Source: an uncultured Pelagibacteraceae bacterium (GTDB lineage Bacteria; Pseudomonadota; Alphaproteobacteria; Pelagibacterales; Pelagibacteraceae). Taken from it: 64,000 nt of DNA. Where the stretch lies: contig CACICF010000002.1 of assembly GCA_902584995.1 (NCBI GenBank), positions 1-64,000 of the forward strand, in the 5' to 3' direction. A model generated the notes under the pieces. It saw only the letters and a list, made by a program, of their open reading frames with translations. It had not been told where the DNA came from and searched no databases. This document shows positions 50,638 through 60,294 of this stretch, piece by piece; the stretch's first letter is position 1, and the number at the start of each line of letters is the position of its first letter. Both the position numbers and the translations under genes were made by a program.

Positions 50638-53275
50638 GGATGACGTTAGACATTTAGGTAATATTCTTGGTAAAGTAATAAAAAAACAGGAGGGCTCTAA
50701 CTTTTTTAACTTAGTTGAAAAAATTAGACTTTTGTCAAAGGCAAATGTTGCAAATAAAAGTAGGAAAGAACCATTTAAGAAAATTCTAATAGAAGTTAAT
50801 AAGCTTAGTCCACAGTCTTTATTTAAATTAACAAGAGCATTTAATCATTTCATGAATTTTTATAATTTAGCAGAGTCAATAGATGCATCTAGAACTTTAG
50901 ATCAATATGAAAATATAAAATCAAATAAAAAATTCCAAAATATATTTATAGAAGAAATTTTTGAAAATTTTTTTAAAAATAAAAAAATTTCAAATAATAA
51001 AGTTTATAATATTGCAAAAAGTTTAAATATTGGAATAGTTTTAACAGCTCATCCTACTGAAGTTAAAAGAAGAACCTTGATTCAAAAATATCATACATTA
51101 ACAGAAATTCTTGAGCAAAGAATTCTTCTAAATAATTATCCATCAAAATTAAAAATTTTAGACAAAAAACTATACGATGAAATTACAATCATTTGGAATA
51201 CAGATGAAATTAAAAGATCTAGACCTACTCCTCCAGAAGAGGCTAGATGGGGATTAGCAATTATTGAGGATAGTTTATGGGATACAATACCTAAAGTTTA
51301 CAGAAGATTAAATCAAATTTTTGAAAAAAATATGGGCAAAGGACTTCCAAAAAATTTTAATCCAATTGAATTTGGGTCTTGGATGGGAGGCGACAGGGAT
51401 GGAAATCCTTTTGTAACTTCCGAGGTGACCAAAAGAGTTATTCTTTTATCAAGATGGGAAGCTGCTAAACTTTATGAAAAGTCTTTAACTAAATTAATTA
51501 GATCTTACTCTATGGAAAAATGCTCAAATAAAATATTAAAAGCTACAGGAAAAACCTTTGAACCATATAGAGTTTATTTAAGACCATTAAGAGATAAACT
51601 AAGAACAACCCATAGAGAAATAGAACAACATCTTAATTATGGTAAACCATTAAATGAAAAAATATTACTTTCTGAAAGAGAAGAAATTTTAAAACCCTTA
51701 AGAGTTGTAAGAGAGTCTTTAGAGCAAAATCAGAACGAAAATATAGCTAGTAGTGATTTACTTGATTTAATGAGAAGAGCAAAATGTTTTGGAATCAATC
51801 TTGCAAGACTGGATATAAGACAAGAGTCATCTAGACATTCACAATTACTGAATGAATTTATAAAAAGAAAATCTAGGCAAAATTATAATTCTTGGAGTGA
51901 GACAAAAAAAATAAAGTATTTATCAGATAAAATTAGAGGCAAAAATTCAATTAATAAATTTATTTTTAAAAATAAAGAAAATAAAGAAGTTTGGTCAACT
52001 TTTAAAGCTTTGTCTAGTCAACCAAAAGAGTGTTTAGGAGCGTACGTAATATCGATGACTTCATCTGCCTCAGATATTTTATCTGTAATGTATTTGCAAA
52101 AAGAGGCTAATATCAAAAGTAAGTTAAGAGTAGTTCCTTTATTTGAGACTTTAGATGATTTGATAAATGGTAAAAAAATAATGGAAAAATTATTCTCATT
52201 AAAATGGTACCGAAAATACATACTAAATAAGCAAGAAATTATGATTGGGTATTCAGACTCTAGTAAAGATGCAGGTAAATTATCAGCTAGTTGGCATCAA
52301 TATAAATTACAAGAAGAAATTATTAAATTAGCAAAGAAATATAAAATTAATGTTACATTTTTTCATGGTAGAGGTGGTTCTGCTGGTAGAGGAGGAGGGC
52401 CTATTCAAGCAACTTTAAGATCGCAGCCACCTTATTCTGTTAACGGAAAAATAAGAATTACAGACCAAGGTGAAGTAATACAACAAAAATATGGATATGA
52501 ACCATTAGCAAAGTATAACCTGTGTAGTTATATTGGCTCTGTCATGGAAGCAACTCTAAATCCACCTCCAAATCCCAAAAAAGAATGGAGAAATCTTATT
52601 CAAAAAATGTCAAATGTCTCAACTAGTTCTTATAGAAAAAATATAAATCAAACATCTGACTTCATCAGATATTTTAAAACTGTTACGCCACATATGGCTT
52701 TGGGTAAGTTATCGATAGGATCTAGACCATCCAAAAGAAAGAATGTAGATAACATTAATAGTTTAAGAGCCATACCATGGGTTTTCGCTTGGACACAAAT
52801 AAGACTGATGTTACCTGCCTGGTTAGGAACCGCTGAAGCTTTAAGGTACTCATCAATTAAAAAATTTAAAAAAACTTTAACAGATATGGAAAAAAATTGG
52901 CCATATTTTAATTCTACAATGGACTTATTAGACATGGTCTTATCAAAAGTTGATCCTGAAATTTCAAAAATTTATGAGAAAAATTTAGCAGACCAAAAAT
53001 TAGTTAGAGTTGGTGATAAACTAAGATATCAGTTTAATGCAGTAAAAAAATTAAATCATGATATTACTCCTAGAGAAATACTTAAACAAAGAAAAGCTTT
53101 CCGGGGACCTGCAATTATTAGAAATATCTACTCAGAAATACTCAATGTTTTACAAGTAATCGTGATGAAAAAGCAAAAACAAAAGAAATTAGATAAAAAA
53201 AGCAAAAAGTTACTTGATGATGCGATGATGACATCTATTGCAGGAATTTCTGCAGCGATTAAAAATACAGGATAA
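50588..53275 (+). CDS. ppc: Phosphoenolpyruvate carboxylase
   Basis: An 895-residue carboxylase that makes oxaloacetate from PEP and bicarbonate, refilling the TCA cycle. Catalytic His in TAHPTEVKRR (near residue 155), MGGDRDGNPFVTSEVT, GYSDSSKDAG, and the Gly-rich loop FHGRGGSAGRGGGP near residue 600 are intact; the chain ends in the conserved NTG. The start lies 50 bases inside the lactonase-like frame and no SD is visible, but LRDDVRHLGNILGKVI is the normal PEPC N-terminus, so the start cannot lie far downstream. The ccdA gene begins at the shared A of its TAA (TAATG). Confidence 0.97.
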   Translation: MLKRDLYYERIPTKSLRDDVRHLGNILGKVIKKQEGSNFFNLVEKIRLLSKANVANKSRKEPFKKILIEVNKLSPQSLFKLTRAFNHFMNFYNLAESIDASRTLDQYENIKSNKKFQNIFIEEIFENFFKNKKISNNKVYNIAKSLNIGIVLTAHPTEVKRRTLIQKYHTLTEILEQRILLNNYPSKLKILDKKLYDEITIIWNTDEIKRSRPTPPEEARWGLAIIEDSLWDTIPKVYRRLNQIFEKNMGKGLPKNFNPIEFGSWMGGDRDGNPFVTSEVTKRVILLSRWEAAKLYEKSLTKLIRSYSMEKCSNKILKATGKTFEPYRVYLRPLRDKLRTTHREIEQHLNYGKPLNEKILLSEREEILKPLRVVRESLEQNQNENIASSDLLDLMRRAKCFGINLARLDIRQESSRHSQLLNEFIKRKSRQNYNSWSETKKIKYLSDKIRGKNSINKFIFKNKENKEVWSTFKALSSQPKECLGAYVISMTSSASDILSVMYLQKEANIKSKLRVVPLFETLDDLINGKKIMEKLFSLKWYRKYILNKQEIMIGYSDSSKDAGKLSASWHQYKLQEEIIKLAKKYKINVTFFHGRGGSAGRGGGPIQATLRSQPPYSVNGKIRITDQGEVIQQKYGYEPLAKYNLCSYIGSVMEATLNPPPNPKKEWRNLIQKMSNVSTSSYRKNINQTSDFIRYFKTVTPHMALGKLSIGSRPSKRKNVDNINSLRAIPWVFAWTQIRLMLPAWLGTAEALRYSSIKKFKKTLTDMEKNWPYFNSTMDLLDMVLSKVDPEISKIYEKNLADQKLVRVGDKLRYQFNAVKKLNHDITPREILKQRKAFRGPAIIRNIYSEILNVLQVIVMKKQKQKKLDKKSKKLLDDAMMTSIAGISAAIKNTG

Positions 53276-53982
53276 TGATCGAAATATTTCTTGCATTTAG
53301 CGCAGGTTTGATAAGCTTTTTATCCCCTTGCGTATTACCACTTATTCCAGGATACATTTCATATATATCTGGCTCAACTCTTAACGAACTTCTTGAAAAA
53401 AAGAGTATAAATTTATTTCCTATAGTTCTTTTTACGGTTGGATTTTCAATTGTTTTTATTAGTTTTGGAGCAACAGCAACATTTTTAGGATCATTAGTTT
53501 TAGATAACTCAAACACTCTAAGAATTGTAGCTGGTACAATTATAATAATTTTCTCACTTCAAATAATAGGCTTAATTAATTTAAAGTTTTTAAATTATGA
53601 GAAAAGGTTCCAAGCAGATAAAAAATCAGGTGTATTTAGCTCAATTTTAGTTGGTATGGCATTTGGTTTTGGTTGGACACCTTGCATTGGACCTATTCTT
53701 GGATCAATATTGGCAATCGCATCTACAGAGGAAAGCATAAATAAAGGAATTTTACTTTTATCATTTTATTCATTAGGTCTTGCGTTACCTTTTATTTTAT
53801 CGGGATATTTAATTCAGAAATTTATGATTTTTTCTAAAAATTTAAAAACAAAAATGAATGTTATAAATAAAACAGGTGGTTCTCTCCTTTTGATTACTGG
53901 AGTATTAATGATTACAAATCAACTTCAAGCTTTAGGATATTACCTTCTAGAATATATTCCATTCATGCAAAATCTTGGATAA
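53275..53982 (+). CDS. ccdA: CcdA-type thiol-disulfide transmembrane protein
   Basis: A 235-residue protein with six hydrophobic segments. The paired cysteines of the DsbD/CcdA core are Cys19 (LSPCVLPLIPGY) and Cys137 (GWTPCIGPILGSILA). CcdA passes electrons from cytosolic thioredoxin to periplasmic thiol proteins, mostly for cytochrome c maturation. It is coupled to ppc by TAATG and ends 1 base before the stop of the convergent dioxygenase gene. No thioredoxin-like partner is adjacent. Confidence 0.91.
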   Translation: MIEIFLAFSAGLISFLSPCVLPLIPGYISYISGSTLNELLEKKSINLFPIVLFTVGFSIVFISFGATATFLGSLVLDNSNTLRIVAGTIIIIFSLQIIGLINLKFLNYEKRFQADKKSGVFSSILVGMAFGFGWTPCIGPILGSILAIASTEESINKGILLLSFYSLGLALPFILSGYLIQKFMIFSKNLKTKMNVINKTGGSLLLITGVLMITNQLQALGYYLLEYIPFMQNLG

Positions 53983-53983
53983 G

Positions 53984-55087
53984 TTAGATATTAAATTTTC
54001 TTTTTAGATGTCTAATTTTTCCCTCTGTACTATCATAATCAATGTAGCACCCTTGAAGGAATCTATTTCCTTCATTTGAATCAAAACTAGTTCTACCATG
54101 AAGTAATCTATAATTATCCATCATTAATAAGTCGCCAGGATTCAATTTAAATTCTATCCTATATTTATCTGAATTATAAAATTCTGAAAGCTTGTTCCTT
54201 GCTTTATAATATAAATCTAAATCTTCTTTATTTAATATTGGCACATAATCTAATCTTGGACTAAATCTCACTTGCTTAAACTCTCCTTTTTCATCTAACT
54301 TAATAAGTTCAGACCAATCTTCTAATATGACTTCTTTATCAATAAATTTAAATTTTACTTTTATCTTAGTAAGAATTTCATAATAATCTTTAAATTCATT
54401 TTTTAAATCTTCGGTAACAGTATAACCATCCACAAGAGTTGACAGTCCACCAGATACCTCATTTTCAATACAATGAAGAAGCTGAATACATGGTACTGGT
54501 ATTCTGTAAGGATTATCTGTATGAGGAGCCAAATTATAAGATGTGTATGCTAAATCATTAGGATTAGGTATTGATCTTACATTAAAAAACTCTCCAAAAT
54601 TCGTCCTTCTTACGCTTCCAATTGAATTAGCAAAATTTATAATGAAATTATCTTGAGTTGGAACATTTTTAATAATCACAAATCCGTATTGATAAAAAGA
54701 AACAAGCAAGTCATACATTTCCTTAGTTTCACTAATATCAGCATTGTAGATGAAGTTCTTTAAATTATTTAAGTTAGAGTCCCATTTAACTTTTTTTATA
54801 GAGCTCATAACCATTTTTTGATTAGAATACTCGTTTATAATATTGCTTACTTTTAGATATGATTTGACGCCATCATTGAAATTTATTTCTAATTCATCAT
54901 TTTCTAATTTTACCTTCTCTATTAAAATATTGGTTTGTAAAATGCTGGGATCAAATAATCTTTGTTGTGTGATTTCGTCTAAGAACTCTTTATTTTCAAC
55001 TCTTTCTCTAAGCCAGAAAGGGTGAATTTCTTGTCTATTATTACCATCGTTAAAGAATATTCTATTTTTTTCAACTTCTATATTCAT
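53984..55087 (-). CDS. Gamma-butyrobetaine dioxygenase/TauD-like 2OG oxygenase
   Basis: A 367-residue enzyme with an N-terminal DUF971-like zinc/beta domain (about 1-95, IHPFWLRERV...DPSILQ) and a C-terminal TauD domain. Iron ligands: His189/Asp191 in PHTDNPYR and His330 in LLHGRTSF; Arg342 in NRFLQGCY fits 2OG binding. The two-domain form matches gamma-butyrobetaine and trimethyllysine dioxygenases. Classic zinc cysteines of DUF971 are not evident. The substrate may be a betaine or another quaternary amine; this is not shown by neighbours. It converges with ccdA. Confidence 0.85.
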   Translation of the reverse strand: MNIEVEKNRIFFNDGNNRQEIHPFWLRERVENKEFLDEITQQRLFDPSILQTNILIEKVKLENDELEINFNDGVKSYLKVSNIINEYSNQKMVMSSIKKVKWDSNLNNLKNFIYNADISETKEMYDLLVSFYQYGFVIIKNVPTQDNFIINFANSIGSVRRTNFGEFFNVRSIPNPNDLAYTSYNLAPHTDNPYRIPVPCIQLLHCIENEVSGGLSTLVDGYTVTEDLKNEFKDYYEILTKIKVKFKFIDKEVILEDWSELIKLDEKGEFKQVRFSPRLDYVPILNKEDLDLYYKARNKLSEFYNSDKYRIEFKLNPGDLLMMDNYRLLHGRTSFDSNEGNRFLQGCYIDYDSTEGKIRHLKRKFNI

Positions 55088-55154
55088 GAGGTATTTTATA
55101 AAAATAATTTAAATTTATCTTTAATCAAGATAAATAAAATAGTAATTCCTTTTA

Positions 55155-55958
55155 ATGAAAAAAAAAATTATTCCAAATAATAATGAATTTCCTAGATTTT
55201 TAAACCAGTTGGCTAAAGATCTGTCTACGTTTTATTACAATAAGTTAAGTAAGAAATTTAAAGTTCAAAACAAAGTAAAGGGGAAAGGATATGATCCAGT
55301 TACTTCAGCAGATAGAGCATTTGAGAAATTCATTAGATTTAAAATAAATAAAAAGTTTCCAAATCATGAAATTATTGGTGAAGAATACGGATATAAAAAA
55401 TCAAAAAGCGATTTTACATGGGTTATTGATCCAATTGATGGAACACGATCATTCGTAATTGGAAGTCCAACTTGGAGTAATTTAATTTCATTAAATTATA
55501 AAGGCAATCCAATATTTGGTTTGGCTAATTTTCCAATCCTAAAAAAATATTATTATAACCAATCTGATAAAGTTGCATATGTAGTTGAAAATAATAAAAG
55601 AAAAAAAATTAATACAAATAAAAAAGTAAAATATAAAGATTTGAAATTAGCAGCAGGATTACATGGAGCTATTTCATTAAATAAACAAAAAAAAATTACT
55701 AAATTTTTAAATTTAATGCAATTTCCTTGTTCCGATGCCTTGTCTTACGCACAGGTTTGCGAAGGTAAGCTTGATGTTGTATTTCAATGCAGTAATAAAA
55801 TTTGGGATATTCATCCCTTAATACCTATTATCAAAGCATCAGGTGGAATTGTTTCTACAATTGATAATAGAGATGCAAAATATGCAGGTAATATTCTTGC
55901 ATCATCAAATAAAAATATTCATATTAAAATTAAGAGTTTATTAAAACCCATAGCCTAA
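55155..55958 (+). CDS. Inositol monophosphatase-family phosphatase (HisN-like)
   Basis: A 267-residue Mg2+-dependent phosphatase. Metal sites: DPVTSADRAFE, IIGEEYG (Glu), WVIDPIDGTRSFVIG (Asp-x2-Asp) and NKIWDIHPLIPIIKASGG (Asp). The FVIGSP-W loop and C-terminal shape are like bacterial histidinol-phosphatases (HisN) as well as inositol-1-phosphatases. Given inositol genes elsewhere an inositol role is possible, but they are more than 30 kb away and the HisN function is at least as likely. The next gene starts 2 bases after its stop. Confidence 0.82.
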   Translation: MKKKIIPNNNEFPRFLNQLAKDLSTFYYNKLSKKFKVQNKVKGKGYDPVTSADRAFEKFIRFKINKKFPNHEIIGEEYGYKKSKSDFTWVIDPIDGTRSFVIGSPTWSNLISLNYKGNPIFGLANFPILKKYYYNQSDKVAYVVENNKRKKINTNKKVKYKDLKLAAGLHGAISLNKQKKITKFLNLMQFPCSDALSYAQVCEGKLDVVFQCSNKIWDIHPLIPIIKASGGIVSTIDNRDAKYAGNILASSNKNIHIKIKSLLKPIA

Positions 55959-55960
55959 AG

Positions 55961-56692
55961 ATGGAAATTATTGTTCTTCAACATATTAAAATTGAAGATC
56001 CCGGTTATATAAAAGATTTGATGATTAAAGATGGGGTAAACTTAACCACGATTGAACTAGATGAAGGAGAGAAAATACCAAATGATCTAAATAAATTTGA
56101 TGCAATGTTTTGTATGGGAGGTCCAATGGACACATGGATGGAGCAAGAATATCCATGGTTAGTTGAAGAAAAAAATAAAATTAAAGAATTTGTTGTTAAT
56201 TTAGAAAAACCTTATTTAGGCTTTTGTCTTGGGTGTCAATTACTCGGAGAAGTAGTAGGCGGAAGTGTTGTTAGAACAAAAAATCCCGAAATAGGAATGT
56301 TAAATATAAATTTCTCAGAAGAAAAAGAGAACGATACTCTTTTTTCGGAATTTCCAGAAAAGTTAACATCATTACAATGGCATTCTTATGAGGTTCAAAA
56401 TTTAGAAAATAATAAGGATGTTACACATATTGCATCATCGGATGAAACGAAATACCAAATATTTAGGTACAAAAATCATGCTTATGGTATCCAATTTCAT
56501 ATTGAAATAAAGGATACAACTGTAAATGACTGGGGGTGTGTGCCAGAGTATAAAATGGCTTTGGAAAAGCAATTAGGTAAAGGAGCGCTCGAAAAGTTTG
56601 ATCTTGAGGCGAAAAAAAATATGCAAAAAATGAATAATTATTCAGAAATTTTGTATTCCAAGTTCAAAAATGAGATCATTCTTAACAACTAA
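55961..56692 (+). CDS. Class I glutamine amidotransferase-like protein
   Basis: A 243-residue stand-alone GATase1 domain. The nucleophile elbow is YLGFCLGCQLLGEVVGG (Cys in FCLGCQ), oxyanion region CMGGPMDTW, and the His/Glu of the triad are in GIQFHIEI. It resembles the GMP-synthase-like amidotransferases of unknown role (for example those of gamma-glutamyl hydrolysis or transfer) rather than GuaA, as the synthetase domain is missing. It follows the phosphatase gene by 2 bases. Confidence 0.85.
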   Translation: MEIIVLQHIKIEDPGYIKDLMIKDGVNLTTIELDEGEKIPNDLNKFDAMFCMGGPMDTWMEQEYPWLVEEKNKIKEFVVNLEKPYLGFCLGCQLLGEVVGGSVVRTKNPEIGMLNINFSEEKENDTLFSEFPEKLTSLQWHSYEVQNLENNKDVTHIASSDETKYQIFRYKNHAYGIQFHIEIKDTTVNDWGCVPEYKMALEKQLGKGALEKFDLEAKKNMQKMNNYSEILYSKFKNEIILNN

Positions 56693-56763
56693 AGCAATTA
56701 TTTTGCACTTGTAGTTGTCCCATTAATCAGGTTTAATTTTATTTGTAATAATTAGGAGGAAAA

Positions 56764-58326
56764 ATGAAATTTAAAAATTTTATAAAAATTTTCTTTGCAA
56801 TTTTATTTGTTTTTGTATCAACAAATTCATACGCGAAAACAATTAAATGGTCTATGCAGGGTGATAGTTTAACTTTGGATCCTCACGCACAAAATGAAGG
56901 TCCTACCACTCAAGTTTCAAGACAAGTTTATGAGGCACTTGTTACAAGAGGTTTAGATATGAGTATTGAACCTCAACTTGCCACCGACTGGAAAACAACA
57001 GATCCAAATACATGGATATTTAATTTAAGAAAAGATGTAAAATTTTCTGATGGTAGTAATATGACAGCGAAAGATGTTGTATTTAGTATATTAAGAGCAA
57101 AACAACCTACATCAGATTTTAAAGAGTACATTAGTACAATTTCAGATGTTAAAGAAATTGATAATTATACTGTGCAGATTAGTACCAGCAAACCAAATCC
57201 AATTCTTTTAAACCAGTTATCAAATATATTTATAATGTCTAAAAAATGGTCTATTGATTTTGGAGCTACAGTGTCACAAAACTGGGATGGTGGAGAAGAA
57301 ACATTCTCAGCGACTAATGCAATGGGAACTGGACCATTCAAAATTACTTTAAGAGAGCCAAATACTAAGACAGTATTTGAGAGAAATAGTAATTGGTGGG
57401 GTTCGATGAAAGATAATAGTGTTACTGAAATACACTTATTACCAATTAAAAACTCAGCTACAAGAGTTGCAGCATTGTTATCTGGTGAAGTTGATTTAGT
57501 TACTGATGCACCGGTTCAAGACTTAGCTAGAATTGGAAATTCTTCAGATCATGAAGTAGTTAGCACTGCTCAAATGCGTACAATCTTTTTAGGTATGGAC
57601 CAAGCAGCAGATAAACTAAGATCTGGAAATACTGGAGACAATCCATTTAAGAAAAAAGAGGTAAGACAAGCTCTTTATCAAGCAATAGATATTGAGGCGA
57701 TAAAGAAAAAAGTAATGAGAGGTCTTAGTGAACCTGCAGGAATTATAACTTTTCCTGGTGTAAATGGATATACAAAAGAGTTAGATAAAAGATTACCTTA
57801 CGATGTTGATGCAGCTAAAAAATTATTAGCGGAAGCAGGATATCCTAAAGGTTTTGATGTTGAGTTAAGATGCCCTAACGATAGATATGTTAATGACGAA
57901 GCAATTTGTACAGCTGTTGTGGGTATGTTAGGCAAAATCGGCGTCAATGTTAATTTATTTGCTCAAACAAAAAGTAAGCACTTTAAGGAATTAAAAGAAG
58001 ATAAAGGTGATTTCTATATGTTAGGTTGGGGAGTTCCAACTTTGGATAGTCACTACGTATTCCATTACCTATACGAGTCTGGTGCTAGCTGGAATAAAGT
58101 AAACTTTAGTAACAGCGAAGTTGACGCTGCGATTAGAGTTATGGAAGGCGAAGTTGACTTGAATAAAAGAAATGCAGCTATTGCAAATGCTTGGAAAATT
58201 GTAAAAGACGATATCTCGTATCTTCCTCTACATCACCAAGTAATTTCTTGGGCAACTAAAAAAAATGTAGATGTTCCAATTAGACCGAATAATGAACCAT
58301 TATTCCGTTTTGCAAGTTTTAAATAA
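56764..58326 (+). CDS. ABC peptide/opine-type solute-binding protein (family 5)
   Basis: A 520-residue DppA/OppA-family receptor. The signal peptide ends near residue 24 (NSYAKT). Family pattern: SMQGDSLTLDPHAQNEGPTTQVSRQVYEAL, WIFNLRKDVKFSDGSNMTAKDVVFSI, GTGPFKI, and PFKKKEVRQALYQAIDIEAI. It starts after a near-perfect SD (AGGAGG) and is followed by a 14-bp-stem hairpin before the permease genes. Ligands may be oligopeptides or other amine-containing compounds. Confidence 0.92.
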   Translation: MKFKNFIKIFFAILFVFVSTNSYAKTIKWSMQGDSLTLDPHAQNEGPTTQVSRQVYEALVTRGLDMSIEPQLATDWKTTDPNTWIFNLRKDVKFSDGSNMTAKDVVFSILRAKQPTSDFKEYISTISDVKEIDNYTVQISTSKPNPILLNQLSNIFIMSKKWSIDFGATVSQNWDGGEETFSATNAMGTGPFKITLREPNTKTVFERNSNWWGSMKDNSVTEIHLLPIKNSATRVAALLSGEVDLVTDAPVQDLARIGNSSDHEVVSTAQMRTIFLGMDQAADKLRSGNTGDNPFKKKEVRQALYQAIDIEAIKKKVMRGLSEPAGIITFPGVNGYTKELDKRLPYDVDAAKKLLAEAGYPKGFDVELRCPNDRYVNDEAICTAVVGMLGKIGVNVNLFAQTKSKHFKELKEDKGDFYMLGWGVPTLDSHYVFHYLYESGASWNKVNFSNSEVDAAIRVMEGEVDLNKRNAAIANAWKIVKDDISYLPLHHQVISWATKKNVDVPIRPNNEPLFRFASFK

Positions 58327-58336
58327 ATAACTTTCT

Positions 58337-58370
58337 TTACAAGCCCTTTAATTAAATAAAGGGCTTGTAA
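58337..58370 (+). terminator. Strong hairpin between binding-protein and permease genes
   Basis: Perfect 14-bp stem TTACAAGCCCTTTA (58337-58350) with TAAAGGGCTTGTAA (58357-58370), 6-base loop. It lies 10 bases past the binding-protein stop and 18 bases before the oppB-like start. No long T-run follows, so it may protect the upstream mRNA's 3' end instead of, or in addition to, stopping transcription. Confidence 0.65.
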
Positions 58371-58388
58371 TTATAAAAATTTCTTAAA

Positions 58389-59372
58389 TTGATTAATTAT
58401 TTTTTCAAACGTCTGATTCAATCTGTAATAGTGATGCTTGTCGTATCATTTGTTTCTTTTTCTTTATTTAATTTTGTGGGAGATCCAATTAACAACATGG
58501 TTGGTGAAGAAACTTCAGATGAAGAAAGAGCTGAATTAAGAGAAACACTTGGATTAACCGACCCTATACATATTCAATTTTCAAGATTCGTAGTTAACGC
58601 TTCTAAGGGAGAGTTTGGAATATCATACCAACTTAGAAGACCAGTTTCAGAATTAATAATTGAAAGACTGCCAGCAACTATTGAGCTAGTTTTAATTTCT
58701 GCGCTAATTGCATTAGTTTCGGGTACTTTGCTAGGAGTTTACACAGGTATTAACAGAAAAGGTTTTTTAAGTGACTTTATTTTAGCAGTATCTCTTCTAG
58801 GTGTATCTCTGCCAACGTTTGTAATTGGAATACTGTTTATTTATCTTTTTGCAGTAATATTAGGTGTGCTTCCATCTTTTGGAAGAGGAGAGGTGATAGA
58901 TCTTGGTTTTTGGTCTACAGGACTTTTAACTATCTCGGGATTGAAAGCAATCATTCTTCCATCTGTAACACTAAGCCTTTTTCAAATGACCTATATAATT
59001 AGATTGGTAAGAGCAGAGATGATGGAAATCTTACAAACTGATTATATAAAATTTGCAAGAGCAAGGGGAATAAGTGAAAAAAGTATAAATTATAAACATG
59101 CATTAAAAAATGGATTAATTCCTGTAATTACTATTGCTGGAATAAATATTGGAACTTTAGTGGCTTTCTCAATTATCACTGAAACAGTATTTCAATGGCC
59201 TGGTATGGGTTTTCTTTTTATTCAAGCAGTCCAATTTGTAGATATTCCAATAATGTCAGCTTACTTGGTTTTTATTGCTTTTGTTTTTGTGATGATAAAT
59301 TTTATAGTAGATATTTTGTATTATTTTATTGATCCAAGAATAAGAGTTAAAGGGGATGTTACAAGTGGATAA
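58389..59372 (+). CDS. ABC peptide-type permease 1 (DppB/OppB)
   Basis: A 327-residue permease with six segments. The N-terminus MINYFFKRLIQSVIVMLVVSFVSFSLFNFVGDPI is standard for DppB, and the EAA loop is YIKFARARGISEKSINYKHALKNGLIPVIT near residue 220. The start codon seems to be TTG 58389; there is no suitable ATG for the conserved N-terminus, and a rare start would further lower expression relative to the receptor. It overlaps the next gene by 17 bases. Confidence 0.92.
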   Translation: MINYFFKRLIQSVIVMLVVSFVSFSLFNFVGDPINNMVGEETSDEERAELRETLGLTDPIHIQFSRFVVNASKGEFGISYQLRRPVSELIIERLPATIELVLISALIALVSGTLLGVYTGINRKGFLSDFILAVSLLGVSLPTFVIGILFIYLFAVILGVLPSFGRGEVIDLGFWSTGLLTISGLKAIILPSVTLSLFQMTYIIRLVRAEMMEILQTDYIKFARARGISEKSINYKHALKNGLIPVITIAGINIGTLVAFSIITETVFQWPGMGFLFIQAVQFVDIPIMSAYLVFIAFVFVMINFIVDILYYFIDPRIRVKGDVTSG

Positions 59373-60294
59373 TAGAACCTTAAATTCATGGGAAAAATTC
59401 AAGGATAGTGATATTTACTTTAGTTTTATAAAATCCCCAACTGCAATTGTATCTTCTATAATACTATTAATAATCTTCTTCTGCTCTTTTTTTGTTGAAT
59501 TTGTTACCCCACATAATCCATTTGATCCAGCATCACTATCATTAATGGAAGCATTCACACCTCCATCATGGACAGAAGACGGTATGGCAAAGTTTATTTT
59601 AGGCACAGATGGACAAGGAAGAGATATGCTCTCTACTATACTTTATGGTTCACGAATTTCATTAATAGTTGGATTTTCTGCAATTATTTTTAGTCTAATT
59701 CTAGGTGTTTCACTTGGTCTAACCGCAGGATACTTTGGTGGAAAATATGAAATGATAGTTATGAGATTAACCGATGTTCAGTTGACTGTACCTAGTATAT
59801 TGATGGCTCTATTAGTAGATGGAATTGCAAGGGGTATCATTTCAAGAGAAATGCATGATGAGATGGCAATATATGTTTTAATTTTTGCTATAGGAATTTC
59901 AGAGTGGCCTCAATTTGCAAGAGTTTCTCGTGCAGCAACCTTAGTAGAAAAAAACAAAGATTATGTTTCAGCTTCATCCATTATAGGAGTTTCAAATTTA
60001 CTGATAATGTTTAAACATATTTTGCCAAATATTATGAGACCTGTTCTAGTTATAGGAACTATTGGTCTGGCACTTGCAATAATAGCCGAGTCAACATTGA
60101 GTTTTTTAGGAGTAGGAGTTCCTCCAACAACACCATCATTAGGTACATTAATTAGATTAGGAAATGACTTTTTATTTTCAGGTGAGTGGTGGATAACTTT
60201 TTTTCCAGCAATATTTTTAGTTATCCTTGCATTCTCAATTAATTTATTAGGAGATTGGATGAGAGACACACTTAATCCAAAGCTTAAAAAATGA
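59356..60294 (+). CDS. ABC peptide-type permease 2 (DppC/OppC)
   Basis: A 312-residue permease with about six segments, an N-terminal OppC_N segment (FIKSPTAIVSSIILLIIFFCSFF), HNPFDPASLSLMEAFTPPSW, LGTDGQGRDMLSTILYGSRISL, and EAA loop DYVSASSIIGVSNLLIMFKHILPNIMRP near residue 205. An SD-like AAGGGG lies just before the ATG inside the upstream gene. It overlaps the ATPase gene by ATGA. Confidence 0.93.
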   Translation: MLQVDNRTLNSWEKFKDSDIYFSFIKSPTAIVSSIILLIIFFCSFFVEFVTPHNPFDPASLSLMEAFTPPSWTEDGMAKFILGTDGQGRDMLSTILYGSRISLIVGFSAIIFSLILGVSLGLTAGYFGGKYEMIVMRLTDVQLTVPSILMALLVDGIARGIISREMHDEMAIYVLIFAIGISEWPQFARVSRAATLVEKNKDYVSASSIIGVSNLLIMFKHILPNIMRPVLVIGTIGLALAIIAESTLSFLGVGVPPTTPSLGTLIRLGNDFLFSGEWWITFFPAIFLVILAFSINLLGDWMRDTLNPKLKK

